NCBI RefSeq assembly: GCF_017875235.1
Contig: NZ_JAGGMI010000002.1
Coordinates: forward strand, 434,001-498,000
Source of the DNA: Asticcacaulis solisilvae
GTDB lineage: Bacteria > Pseudomonadota > Alphaproteobacteria > Caulobacterales > Caulobacteraceae
DNA length: 64,000 nucleotides
Reading direction: 5' to 3'
The translations under genes and the position numbers were made by a program. The notes below the pieces were generated by a model. The model saw only the letters and a program-made list of their open reading frames with translations. It was not told where the DNA came from and did not search any database. Shown piece after piece: positions 19,519 to 27,650 of this stretch (position 1 is the first letter of the stretch; every line of letters starts with the position of its first letter).

Positions 19519-20349
19519 ATGATCCTCCCCGATGATCTCCGCAAAGAGATGGAAAGCTATCTCGGCTTTCTGGCGGACCATGAGCTGGACGACCTGTATG
19601 AAGCCGAACCTCTTAATCGGACTCTCCAGGAAAGCAAAACGCAAATTCCGCGTGCCGCAGCGGCAGTTGTGCAATTCCCCGTGACACCGCAGCAAGGCGG
19701 CCACACCGGGCACAATCTGCGCCCGCAAAGCCTTGCCAACCTTGATATTGGCGCGGCGCTGCATGACGCAAAACAGCGCGCGGGCGCTGTGCGGTCTCTG
19801 GATACCCTGTACGCCGAGCTGGAAGGCTTTCAGCAAATGCCGATGCGCCACGAAGGCGGACGGCAGATCGTGCGGTTTCGCGGCGCGGCGCAGCCCGAGC
19901 TGCTGATCGTCGGAGAAATTCCGGACACGGACGAAGATTCGTCGGGTCAGGCCTTCGCCGGCAAGCCCGGCGCACTGATCGATTCTGCCCTGAAAGCCGC
20001 GGGCCTGACGGACAGGACCATGCTGGCGCCGTGCGTCTTTTGGCGGACGGCCGGCGGACGGCCACTGACCGGTGAAGACCAGGCGCTGAATGCGCCGTTT
20101 ATCCACGCCCTGATCCGCGTCGCTGCCCCCAAGGCGATCCTGTTGCTGGGCGCGTCGGCGGTGACCAGCGTGCTCAACCTGGACCAGCCTTTGTCGAAAC
20201 TGCGCGGCCGCGTCGTCAGCTATACGGAAAACGGCAGCAATATTCCACTGGTGGCCAGTTACTCGCCCGCCTTCGTCCTGCGCCAGCCTGCCTGCAAGGC
20301 GTTTTTGTGGCGCGACATATTGCAAGTTATTGGAAAAGCAGAACTTTAA
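19519..20349 (+). CDS. Uracil-DNA glycosylase family 4-fold protein with degenerate active site
   Basis: About 276 residues. The C-terminal two thirds align by pattern with family 4 uracil-DNA glycosylases: LLIVGEIPDTDEDSSGQAFA, GKPGALIDSALKAAGL, FWRTAGGRPLTGED, PKAILLLGASAVTSVL, LRGRVV and SPAFVLRQPACK. Key positions differ. The GEAPG motif reads GEIPD, the catalytic-histidine HP motif reads SP, and no CxxC iron-sulfur pair is present near the N-terminus. It may be an altered glycosylase or a DNA-binding relative. The start is uncertain: TTG 19453, ATG 19471, 19477 and 19519 are all in frame. I chose 19519, where the homologous N-terminus begins and AGG lies 10 bases upstream. Confidence 0.7.
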   Translation: MILPDDLRKEMESYLGFLADHELDDLYEAEPLNRTLQESKTQIPRAAAAVVQFPVTPQQGGHTGHNLRPQSLANLDIGAALHDAKQRAGAVRSLDTLYAELEGFQQMPMRHEGGRQIVRFRGAAQPELLIVGEIPDTDEDSSGQAFAGKPGALIDSALKAAGLTDRTMLAPCVFWRTAGGRPLTGEDQALNAPFIHALIRVAAPKAILLLGASAVTSVLNLDQPLSKLRGRVVSYTENGSNIPLVASYSPAFVLRQPACKAFLWRDILQVIGKAEL

Positions 20350-20532
20350 TGCCCCTCAAGCGGTTGTGATACCGCAGGGCAATAAAGTGTGTTGTCTGTG
20401 ATCGCCTGTCACGAATAAGTTTTCAATGCGCTTTGGCAGGCGAACACGGTTGCCAGCGCGTTAATCTTTGCTAAAGTCTTGACGATCAAAGACGTAGTTT
20501 CAGTAGTGTAAAGGCCTCCAGGAGGGGACGTT

Positions 20533-22998
20533 TTGACTGCAAGCCATCGCCTCCTCGCGCACGCCGGCCGACAGGGACGCAAAGCGCTACTTTCGCGTCC
20601 TTTGGCTCTCATCGGCGCAAGCCTCCTGGCTCTCGCCCTGACCGCCACCAGCCCGGCTCTGGCCGCCGATTCGAAGAAGGCCGCCAGCGAAAGCACCACA
20701 AAGGCCAAGGCTCCGGCAAAGACCAAAACGTCGGACGCAAAGACTGAAAAGGCCGCTTCCAAGACCTCGACGGCCAAGTCCGGCAAGACCGAGGTTGCCA
20801 GCGCCAAGGATGGCGACGGCAAAAAGAAGTCCTCCGACGGCGACAAAAAAACAACCAAGACGGCCGAGGCCGGTACATCGAAGTCAAAGACCGGCTCCAA
20901 GGACAAGACCGGGAGCAAACTGGCCGATGCCGACGAAAGGCCGGCCAAGGGATCGTCAAAAACCACCAAGGACAGCAAAACCAAGGCCTCGGCCGCGAAG
21001 AGCAAGCTCGCCAGCGCCGATGACGCGGAGGAGGATGACGCCAAGCCCGCGAAGTCGGGCAGCAAGGCGTCGAAGACGGAAACATCGAAGTCCAGCAAAT
21101 CCAGGAACGGCAAGACCAAGCTCGCCGACGCGGACGACAGCAAGGGCAAGAAGGGCTCCGGCAAGGGCGGCAAGGACATCGACAAAAAGGCCAAGGCCGA
21201 CGGCAAGACCTCGAAGCTGGCCGACGGCAGCGTCAAGAAGTCCAAGAAGGGCAAGAAGGCGGCGCCTGAGCCCAAGCCCGTGCCGGATAAGGCCATGCTG
21301 ACCCTGGCCGCGGCCCTGGCCAATGACGCCCGCGCCGAAGTGCCGGTCAATCTGAGCTCGGGGCCCATGCCCTATATGCGCGCTACACCGACCGTGCTGT
21401 CGGCGGGAGACGCCGAGCTTTATCGCACCGCCTACAGCCAGATCGACGCCGGCAAATACGACGACGCCGAAGCCACGCTGGCGCAGGTCAGCGACAAGAG
21501 CCTGGTCGGCCACGTCGAGTACCGCAAGCTGTTCAGCGGCGGCTACACCGCCACCTATGACGAACTCGTCGCCTGGGTAAACCAGTATGGCGACCAGCCG
21601 ATGGCCATGAAGGTGTGGAACCTGGCCAAGCGCAAGAAACCCGACGGCGCACCCGATCCCGCCTTTCCGTCCTTGATGGGTAAGCCGGGCTTGGCCGCGG
21701 CCGCATTGGATAATGACGGCGCGGGGGTGCAACTGGCCTCGACCGGGTCGCTGGCGCCGACCATCCGTGCCGATCTCAATCCCGGTGCGCCGATGAGCGA
21801 TGCGGTCGATTCGGACCTGACGGTGAAATCGGCGCGTTCGGCCTATAATAACGGCCAGCTGGAACAGGCGGTTACGCTCGGCAAGACGATAGGCGATCAC
21901 TGGGTCGCGGGCCTGGCCAGCTATCGTCTCAAGCGCTACGACCAGGCGCTGGTCCACTTCAAGTTCGTCTCGACCGACCCCAGCCGTAACGCCTGGAGCC
22001 AGTCGAGCGGCGCTTACTGGGCGGCGCGCTCCGCGCTCAAGATGAATGACGCGGCGACCGCCGACGCCTATTTTAAGATTGCCGCCTCCTATCCGTTCAC
22101 CTTCTACGGCCTGCTGGCCGAGGCACGCCTGGGGGTTACGCCGGCCATCGCACTGGCCAAGAAGGGACTGCCGCCGACCTTCCAGCCCGATAGCAACAAG
22201 GCGCTGGTCGCCAGTCTGAACAGCAATTCCAGCGACTGGGCCAAGACCAATCCGCAGGCCCAGCGCATGAGCGCTCTTGTCCAACTCGGCCGCATGAATG
22301 ACGCCCGCGACGAAGTCCGCTCAGCCATGCAGACGGCCAGCGACGACGCAATGCGGCAGAAGTGGATGGCCCTGGCGGTGTCGCACAATATTCCGGTCGG
22401 CCAGATGAAGACCACGGACCGCCTGTTCAATGCCGACCTTTATCCGATTCCGGACTACGCCCTGAGCAACGCCAAGGTCGACCGCGCCCTCGTCTATGCG
22501 TTTGCGCGCAAGGAAAGCAAGTTCAACGCCGCCGCCAAGTCCTATGCCGGCGCCTATGGCCTGATGCAGATCATGCCGGGCACCGCGGCCCTGGTCGAGG
22601 GTGATTCCAGCTTCACCCGGAAGCCCAACCAGCTTCTGAAGGCCGAGACCAATCTGCGCATCGGCCAAAAGTACATCCAGCGCCTGATGGACACCAAGGC
22701 CACCGAAGGCGACCTGCTACGGACCATCGCCGCCTATAATGCCGGTCCGGGGCCGGTGAAGGACGCCATGGACTCGCTTGGCAACGACTACGATTCGCTG
22801 CTGGTCATGGAATCGATCCCGGTCGCGCAGACCCGCCAGTATATCGAGGAAGTGGCCGCCAACTACTGGATCTACCGCCAGATCATGGGCAAGGAAACAC
22901 CCAGCCTGCATCAGGCGGCCAATGACGCGCGCATCATCGACGCCTCGGCCGACGCTCTTGATGCGGAAGCTGAAGTTGCCCTGGTTGGGACGGAATAA
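20533..22998 (+). CDS. Soluble lytic transglycosylase with lysine-rich N-terminal extension
   Basis: 821 residues. Cleaves the MurNAc-GlcNAc bond of peptidoglycan in the periplasm, leaving anhydro ends. A signal peptide lies within residues 1-44. A stretch from about 45 to 250 is almost only Lys, Ala, Ser, Thr, Asp and Gly (many KT, SK, KD steps). Alpha-helical superhelix repeats run from about 290 to 620. The C-terminal SLT domain (about 645-800) has FARKESKFN with the catalytic glutamate, YGLMQIMPGTA and IAAYNAGPGPV. The start is TTG, selected by a strong AGGAGGGG five bases upstream and by the signal peptide. Alone in its transcription unit. The basic linker is unusual for Slt proteins and could bind the anionic wall. 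Confidence 0.85.
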   Translation: MTASHRLLAHAGRQGRKALLSRPLALIGASLLALALTATSPALAADSKKAASESTTKAKAPAKTKTSDAKTEKAASKTSTAKSGKTEVASAKDGDGKKKSSDGDKKTTKTAEAGTSKSKTGSKDKTGSKLADADERPAKGSSKTTKDSKTKASAAKSKLASADDAEEDDAKPAKSGSKASKTETSKSSKSRNGKTKLADADDSKGKKGSGKGGKDIDKKAKADGKTSKLADGSVKKSKKGKKAAPEPKPVPDKAMLTLAAALANDARAEVPVNLSSGPMPYMRATPTVLSAGDAELYRTAYSQIDAGKYDDAEATLAQVSDKSLVGHVEYRKLFSGGYTATYDELVAWVNQYGDQPMAMKVWNLAKRKKPDGAPDPAFPSLMGKPGLAAAALDNDGAGVQLASTGSLAPTIRADLNPGAPMSDAVDSDLTVKSARSAYNNGQLEQAVTLGKTIGDHWVAGLASYRLKRYDQALVHFKFVSTDPSRNAWSQSSGAYWAARSALKMNDAATADAYFKIAASYPFTFYGLLAEARLGVTPAIALAKKGLPPTFQPDSNKALVASLNSNSSDWAKTNPQAQRMSALVQLGRMNDARDEVRSAMQTASDDAMRQKWMALAVSHNIPVGQMKTTDRLFNADLYPIPDYALSNAKVDRALVYAFARKESKFNAAAKSYAGAYGLMQIMPGTAALVEGDSSFTRKPNQLLKAETNLRIGQKYIQRLMDTKATEGDLLRTIAAYNAGPGPVKDAMDSLGNDYDSLLVMESIPVAQTRQYIEEVAANYWIYRQIMGKETPSLHQAANDARIIDASADALDAEAEVALVGTE

Positions 22999-23018
22999 TT
23001 TTCAAATAATATACAAGC

Positions 23019-23693
23019 TTACGCAGCTTTGCTCAGGGGCGGCTTCGGCGGGAAACCGAGCAGGTAGAGGCCGATTCTCAAGCCCCTGCCGGCGATGCCA
23101 AGCGCCCAGCCGCGGCGCTTGAAGCGCGAGGCGCTGGTGCTGAGCGACACTGCCATGGGGCGCAGCCGCGCACGGCCAAGCGCCAATGCCAAGGCAACAT
23201 CCTCGAACGCCACCTGGTCCTTATAGCCGCCGATGCAGTCATAAAGCGCGCGCGACAACAGCATGCCGTGGTCCCCGCTCGGCAGGGCCAGCCAGCGCGC
23301 ACGCAGCGCAACGACCTCCCCCCACAGCTTGGCCAGCATGGAAGGATCATCGAAACGCAGGTGGAAATAGGCAGCCTGGGCAGGATGCGTGCGGATATGG
23401 GCCTGGACCTCGTCCATCCAACCTTCGCCAAGCTGCGAATCCGAGTGCAGGATCAACAGCCATTCTCCCCGCGCCGCCCGGCAGCCCTGCCACAGTTGCA
23501 GTCCGCGCGCGATATCGCCCTGGACAATACGGCAGCCGGTCGATTCGGCGATTTCCAGCGTCGAATCGGTCGAACCGCCGTCGACGATGACGACCTCCTT
23601 GATGATGCCTTCCACCACGCCGGGAACCAGCGACGACAACGTCCGCGCCAGGTGATCTTCAGCATTGAGGGTGGGGATAACGACGGAAATCAA
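23019..23693 (-). CDS. Family 2 glycosyltransferase (selenodomain-associated transferase 2 type)
   Basis: 224 residues. GT-A fold: SVVIPTLNAEDHLARTLSSL at the N-terminus, VVIVDGGSTDSTLEIAES near residue 33, LLILHSDSQL replacing the DXD site, and SGDHGMLLSRALYDCIGGY with FEDVALALAL further on. The pattern matches the TIGR04283-like group often encoded near radical-SAM genes; no such gene is adjacent here. Likely cytoplasmic, transferring a sugar to an unknown acceptor. The start appears to be TTG at 23693 with a weak ribosome binding site. The gene lies 32 bases downstream of the RNA methyltransferase gene and may be co-transcribed with it. Confidence 0.72.
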   Translation of the reverse strand: MISVVIPTLNAEDHLARTLSSLVPGVVEGIIKEVVIVDGGSTDSTLEIAESTGCRIVQGDIARGLQLWQGCRAARGEWLLILHSDSQLGEGWMDEVQAHIRTHPAQAAYFHLRFDDPSMLAKLWGEVVALRARWLALPSGDHGMLLSRALYDCIGGYKDQVAFEDVALALALGRARLRPMAVSLSTSASRFKRRGWALGIAGRGLRIGLYLLGFPPKPPLSKAA

Positions 23694-23725
23694 GGACGCA
23701 ACTTTCTATTGTCTGTCGCGCAATT

Positions 23726-24958
23726 TTAACGCGAAAAGACAGCCACCAACTCGAGGTGACTGGACCACAGAAACTGATCTATCGGGGTCACGCTGTCCAG
23801 TGAAAAACCGTTAACAACAAGGATTTTCGCATCTCTCACGAAGGTTTGAGGGTTGCAGCTCACGGCCACGACGCGTGCAACCTTGGAGCGGGCGATCTCA
23901 CCGGCTTGCGCTTCGGCGCCGGCGCGCGGCGGGTCGAAGACGACGGCATCGAGCCCCTTCATCTCTTCCGCCAGCAGCGGCCTGCGAAACAGGTCGCGGA
24001 CTTCCGCGTTGATGGTTTTCAGCCCTGGCGCCGAGGCTATGGCCGACTTCAGCGCCGCGACCGCCTCACCCGCCCCATCGAGCGCATGAACGACCGCGCT
24101 TTCGGCCAGCGGGAAGGTGAAGGTACCGGCGCCACAGAACAGGTCGGCGACCTTCGATGCGCCTGCGACGCCCGCCTTGACCAGGCGGACCATGTCGGCT
24201 TCGGAAGCTTCGGAAGCCTGCAGAAAGGAGCCCGGCGGCAGGCTGACCACCGCCTTGCCGAACGCCACGCGGGCTTTACGCGCTTCGTAGAGGATTTCGC
24301 CGCTCATGGTGACGCGAGCAAAATCGGCTTCACCCGCCGTCATGGCAATCTGCATGCGCGCGTCGGCCGAAAGTCCGCCGCTGCGCGTACGTTCGACGCC
24401 GGAGATGTCGATGTCGAGGCCGGTCTTCGACGACGTGATGTGCAGGATGGGCGCCGACTTCGGGTGCTCGAACAGGGGCCCCGCCAGTTGGCGGAAATGC
24501 GGCAGGGCACGGACGATGGTCGGCTCGGCGATCGGGCATTCGCTGATCGGCACCAGCGACCACGACCGGCGCATCTTGTAGCCGATCTCGACGGACTTAC
24601 CCACTTTGCGCGCATGCAGACCGACGCGGCGTCGACTCGCGGGCGGCGTGGTGAGAATGGGCATGACTTCGGTTTCAAAGCCGGCGCGGCGCAGTTGGGC
24701 CTCAACGACCTCGCGCTTCCAGCCGCTATAGGCCTTCATGTCCCAGTGCTGCAGCGCGCAGCCACCACAGGCGGCGAAATGGCGGCATGGCGGTGTGACG
24801 CGGTCGGGGCTGGCTTCCAGAACTTCCACCAGTTCGGGACGTTCCTTGCCCGGCTTCACGGTCACGCGCTCGCCCGGCAGGGTCAGAGGCACGACCATGC
24901 CGTCGCGGCTCAGGCCATCGCCCTGGAAGCCTACCTTGTCTATCAATACCTCTTGCAC
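23726..24958 (-). CDS. 23S rRNA/tRNA (uracil-5-)-methyltransferase, TrmA/RlmD family
   Basis: About 410 residues. SAM-dependent m5U methyltransferase of stable RNA. An N-terminal TRAM-like segment (residues about 1-50, DKVGFQGDGLSR, LPGERV) is followed by a 4Fe-4S cysteine set CRHFAACGGCALQH, with a fourth cysteine in SECPIAEP. The Rossmann domain has VADLFCGAGTFTFPLAE, and the catalytic part has VVFDPPRAGAEAQ and the nucleophile cysteine in VAVSCNPQTFVRD. This layout is that of RlmD/RumA; which RNA position is modified cannot be told. The start is GTG at 24958 with GGAGG nine bases upstream; a TTG at 25015 would add 19 residues of poor quality. Confidence 0.88.
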   Translation of the reverse strand: MQEVLIDKVGFQGDGLSRDGMVVPLTLPGERVTVKPGKERPELVEVLEASPDRVTPPCRHFAACGGCALQHWDMKAYSGWKREVVEAQLRRAGFETEVMPILTTPPASRRRVGLHARKVGKSVEIGYKMRRSWSLVPISECPIAEPTIVRALPHFRQLAGPLFEHPKSAPILHITSSKTGLDIDISGVERTRSGGLSADARMQIAMTAGEADFARVTMSGEILYEARKARVAFGKAVVSLPPGSFLQASEASEADMVRLVKAGVAGASKVADLFCGAGTFTFPLAESAVVHALDGAGEAVAALKSAIASAPGLKTINAEVRDLFRRPLLAEEMKGLDAVVFDPPRAGAEAQAGEIARSKVARVVAVSCNPQTFVRDAKILVVNGFSLDSVTPIDQFLWSSHLELVAVFSR

Positions 24959-25135
24959 GCCTTTACGCCTCCGCCTGCGGAGAGGCTCGCTTAAACCTTG
25001 GGCGACGAAATGCAACCGGTTTTAAGCCTCCCACGCGTGTGGCCTTGACGCCGCCGCCCGATGAGCAAATGGTTAACGCATGGATTTCTTATGATCCGCC
25101 GCTCACAACCGGCCCAAACGCCAACGGAGGCTGCC

Positions 25136-25681
25136 ATGACCATTGCCCGGTCCGCATTGAAACTCTCATGTGTCATTGCCACGGCGGCCCTGCTGTCGGC
25201 GGGATCGCTGGCCGCGCCACAAGCCGCCATGGCCGAAGCCAAAAGCGATAACTGCAAGCCGGTCAAGGTGGTTCAGAAGGCCAAGGCGAAAGCCAAAATT
25301 CACAAGGTGAAGGCGAAACCCGCCAAGGCCAGGACCGTCGCCGTCGTCCACAAGGCAAAGCCCAAGGCCAAGATCATCAAGGTCGCCGCCGCGCCGTGCG
25401 ACTGCCGCAAGGAGGTCAAGGTCGTAAAGCTCATACAGCCGGTCATCGAACGCGAAGTGACGGTCTATCGCGCCGAGCCGCGCCCTTGGCATGCGCCCTA
25501 TGTCGACGAGGTCGCCACCGGCGATTATGCGAGCTACGACGAGACATCCCATCACGAAGAAACGTCTCACACGGAAACCCGCGTTGTACAACGCATCTAC
25601 ATCCGCAACGACCACTACCTGTCCGCCGACACCCGCCCGGGCCGCCATCGCCACACGCGCTGGCCGCGTTGGATGGAGTAG
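25136..25681 (+). CDS. Small secreted lysine/alanine-rich protein
   Basis: 181 residues. The signal peptide spans residues 1-32 or so (MTIARSALKLSCVIATAALL, then a small-residue cleavage region ending AAMAEA). The mature part starts with imperfect KAKAKIHKVKAKPAKAR-type repeats (about 40-80). A CDCRKEVKVVKL segment follows, then an acidic/His patch YDETSHHEETSHTETR and a basic end RPGRHRHTRWPRW. Three cysteines. No known domain recognised. GGAGG six bases before the ATG decides the start; in-frame codons from 25061 lie upstream without a signal sequence. First of four consecutive small exported-protein genes on this strand. Confidence 0.7.
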   Translation: MTIARSALKLSCVIATAALLSAGSLAAPQAAMAEAKSDNCKPVKVVQKAKAKAKIHKVKAKPAKARTVAVVHKAKPKAKIIKVAAAPCDCRKEVKVVKLIQPVIEREVTVYRAEPRPWHAPYVDEVATGDYASYDETSHHEETSHTETRVVQRIYIRNDHYLSADTRPGRHRHTRWPRWME

Positions 25682-25882
25682 GCGTTTGCCTGGCAGAGCT
25701 ATTTCGCCAAAAGCCGTCACACGCTTCGGCATTGCTTAAGTCATTTACCATTTTTTTTGAAAAGCCGCGGGCCTTCTGCATTTCGCAAAATGTCGGCAGC
25801 TCTGACAGTCCGATCATCTCAATACGTGCGCGTTCATTCTCGCCTGCCATTTTACCGAAGCAGGTTTGTAAGGAGACGGCTG

Positions 25883-26338
25883 ATGTTCGTGTCGAAGCTT
25901 ACCCTGGCGGCCATCGCCGCGCTGACGATCGCTGTCCCCGCCATGGCGCAGGACTACGGTTATGACGGTCCTTATGATGGTCCCTATGACTATCCCGAAG
26001 ACGAGCGCGTCTTCGACGAAGGCTATCGCTATCCCGGCGAACGCCCGCCCGCCGGCCACCAGGTCGCGCGTGACTATCTGAGGGGAGAATACTATCGCTA
26101 CCAGGGCACACCACCACGCGATCCGCGCGTGGGTGAGCAGGAAGGCTGGCGTGAAGGCGTCATCCGCACCCCGCCGCGCTGGTACTGGAACCGGTGCGGC
26201 TGCAGCCAGGCCTATTATTATGGCCGCTGGCACAAGCGTCCCCAGCTTTATGACTACAGCGCCTACGACTATAGCTACCGGCAACGGCTGGATCGCCGCA
26301 CGGCCTACGAATACCGCTGGCCGCGCCGCAACTGGTAA
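25883..26338 (+). CDS. Small secreted Tyr/Arg/Pro-rich protein
   Basis: 151 residues. The signal peptide is residues 1-22, cleaved after AMA (MFVSKLTLAAIAALTIAVPA). The mature part is rich in Tyr, Asp, Arg and Pro, with DGPYDGPYDYPEDER near the start, WYWNRCGCSQAYYYGRW, and a YDYSAYDYSYRQRLDRR end. Its shape recalls RcnB-like small periplasmic proteins but I see no diagnostic motif. AAGGAG eight bases before the ATG fixes the start. The function is unknown; the neighbours on both sides are also small exported proteins. Confidence 0.7.
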   Translation: MFVSKLTLAAIAALTIAVPAMAQDYGYDGPYDGPYDYPEDERVFDEGYRYPGERPPAGHQVARDYLRGEYYRYQGTPPRDPRVGEQEGWREGVIRTPPRWYWNRCGCSQAYYYGRWHKRPQLYDYSAYDYSYRQRLDRRTAYEYRWPRRNW

Positions 26339-26453
26339 GGCCGCCGATGAACGGATCTGTTATCTGCCGTTCAGGTTCGAGGGCTTATAATCTGCCATCA
26401 CAGGGCGGCGAAGTTCCTATCATGCGCCGCCCAGAGTACAGGAGCCCTGCCCC

Positions 26454-26930
26454 ATGATCAGGATATTCAAACCCCTCGCCCTTTCCCTGGCCGCCGCCAT
26501 TGTGGCCATTCCCGCCGTGGCATCCGCCCAGGACTGCTACGAACGCCGCCGCGATAATGCGACCGCGGGGGCTGTTGTTGGGGCCATAGCCGGCGCCGCC
26601 ATCGGCAACAGCACTTCGGGCCGTCATTCGCGGGGCACAGGCACGGCGGCCGGCGCCATTATCGGCGGCGCGCTCGGCGCGTCGGTCGGCCGCAGCGGCA
26701 CGGACTGCTATTATGACAGCCGCTATGATGACCGCTACGACGACCGTTATGACCGGCGCAGCTATAGCTACGATGACGACTATTATTACGACGACCGTCC
26801 GCGTTACCGCACCCGCGTCTATGTCGCCCCCAGCGTCGTCTATGTCGAACCACGCCGCTATTATCGCGATCGTTACTACGCGCCGCGCGGGTACTATCGC
26901 GACCGGCCGCGTCGATATCATCGCTGGTAG
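26454..26930 (+). CDS. Glycine-zipper small exported protein A
   Basis: 158 residues. The signal peptide is residues 1-25, cleaved after ASA. A glycine-zipper segment from about 35 to 78 (TAGAVVGAIAGAAIGNSTSG, TAAGAIIGGALGASVGR) is framed by two cysteine points, DCYERRRDNA and TDCYYD. The C-terminus is Tyr/Arg/Asp-rich with YDDRYDDRYDRR. Glycine zippers of this type occur in outer-membrane or periplasmic proteins of the 17-kDa antigen kind and mediate membrane association. Paralogous to the gene at 27099. AGGAG nine bases upstream supports the start; a good hairpin terminator follows. Confidence 0.78.
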   Translation: MIRIFKPLALSLAAAIVAIPAVASAQDCYERRRDNATAGAVVGAIAGAAIGNSTSGRHSRGTGTAAGAIIGGALGASVGRSGTDCYYDSRYDDRYDDRYDRRSYSYDDDYYYDDRPRYRTRVYVAPSVVYVEPRRYYRDRYYAPRGYYRDRPRRYHRW

Positions 26931-26938
26931 TCCTGAAA

Positions 26939-26971
26939 ATCCCGGCCATTCGCGGCCGGGATCGCTTTTTT
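26939..26971 (+). terminator. Rho-independent terminator
   Basis: Stem ATCCCGGCC (26939-26947), loop ATTCGC, stem GGCCGGGAT (26954-26962), then CGCTTTTTT. Ends the first glycine-zipper gene. Confidence 0.92.
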
Positions 26972-27098
26972 AGATCGAGCGTTTCCTGAACGAAGATGAA
27001 CGAACTTATCAAGCGCCGTTCATATTCGGTTATCTAAAGTTATCATCAGACGCCGAGCACAGGTTGCCACGGCCGGGACTTATACAAGGAGGTGTGCC

Positions 27099-27542
27099 AT
27101 GCGTAACCTGACATCCAAGACGAAAATCGCTGCTGCCGCCGTATTGTCGGTCACGATGCTGGCCGCAATGATCCCGGCCGTCGCTTCAGCCGAAAGCTGC
27201 CGTGAACGCCGCAGCGACAATGCGACCACCGGCGCCGTGGTCGGCGCGGTCGCCGGCGCCGCCGTCGGCAACAGCGCTTCCGGCCGCCGCAACAAGGGCA
27301 CGGGCACCGTCATCGGCGCCATCGCCGGCGCGGCCATCGGCGCCGAAATCGGCAAGAACAACACCAAGTGCCGTTACAACTATGCCTATGATGACCGTCG
27401 TTACGATCGCCGCTACGACCGCCGCGAGGATCGCTGGGACCGTCGTGAGGATCGTTACGACCGCCGCGAGGATCGCTATGACCGCCGCGAAGACCGTTAT
27501 GACCGTCGGGAAGATCGCCGCGACCGTCGCGACGACTGGTAA
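27099..27542 (+). CDS. Glycine-zipper small exported protein B with 7-residue RED repeats
   Basis: 147 residues. Signal peptide to about residue 30, then SCRERRSDNATTGAVVGAVA with a glycine zipper to about residue 85. This is closely similar to the gene at 26454 (RRxDNATxGAVVGA, GNSxSGR, GTGT). Unlike its paralogue it ends in tandem copies of a seven-residue unit of the YDRREDR type, from about residue 101 to the end, which gives a 21-base repeat in the DNA. The tail is almost entirely charged (Arg, Asp, Glu) plus aromatic residues. AAGGAGGTG six bases before the ATG is a strong ribosome binding site. The gene probably has its own promoter because a terminator lies in front of it. Confidence 0.78.
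   Translation: MRNLTSKTKIAAAAVLSVTMLAAMIPAVASAESCRERRSDNATTGAVVGAVAGAAVGNSASGRRNKGTGTVIGAIAGAAIGAEIGKNNTKCRYNYAYDDRRYDRRYDRREDRWDRREDRYDRREDRYDRREDRYDRREDRRDRRDDW
27418..27540 (+). repeat. In-frame 21-bp tandem repeats
   Basis: About five to six diverged copies of a 21-base unit encoding a YDRREDR-type heptad, at the 3' end of the second glycine-zipper gene. Variation is mainly at third codon positions (CGC/CGT, GAC/GAT), which points to selection on the protein repeat. Confidence 0.85.
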
Positions 27543-27615
27543 ATTTAAGGCCGTTTTGCCTGGTGAGGTGTCGAAATCGCCTTCGGCACGTCGCTTGAAT
27601 TCCTGAAGCCTTTAC

Positions 27616-27650
27616 CGCCTGAGGCAGACCCTGGCCTCAGGCGTTTTTTT
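27616..27650 (+). terminator. Rho-independent terminator
   Basis: Stem CGCCTGAGGC (27616-27625), eight-base loop, stem GCCTCAGGCG (27634-27643), then seven T. Ends the glycine-zipper gene B; the T-run overlaps the stop codon of the convergent gene. Confidence 0.95.

Noticed and set aside
27418-27540. Regular short repeats as a CRISPR array
   Set aside because: The units are in frame inside a gene, have no spacers, and encode a repeated protein motif.
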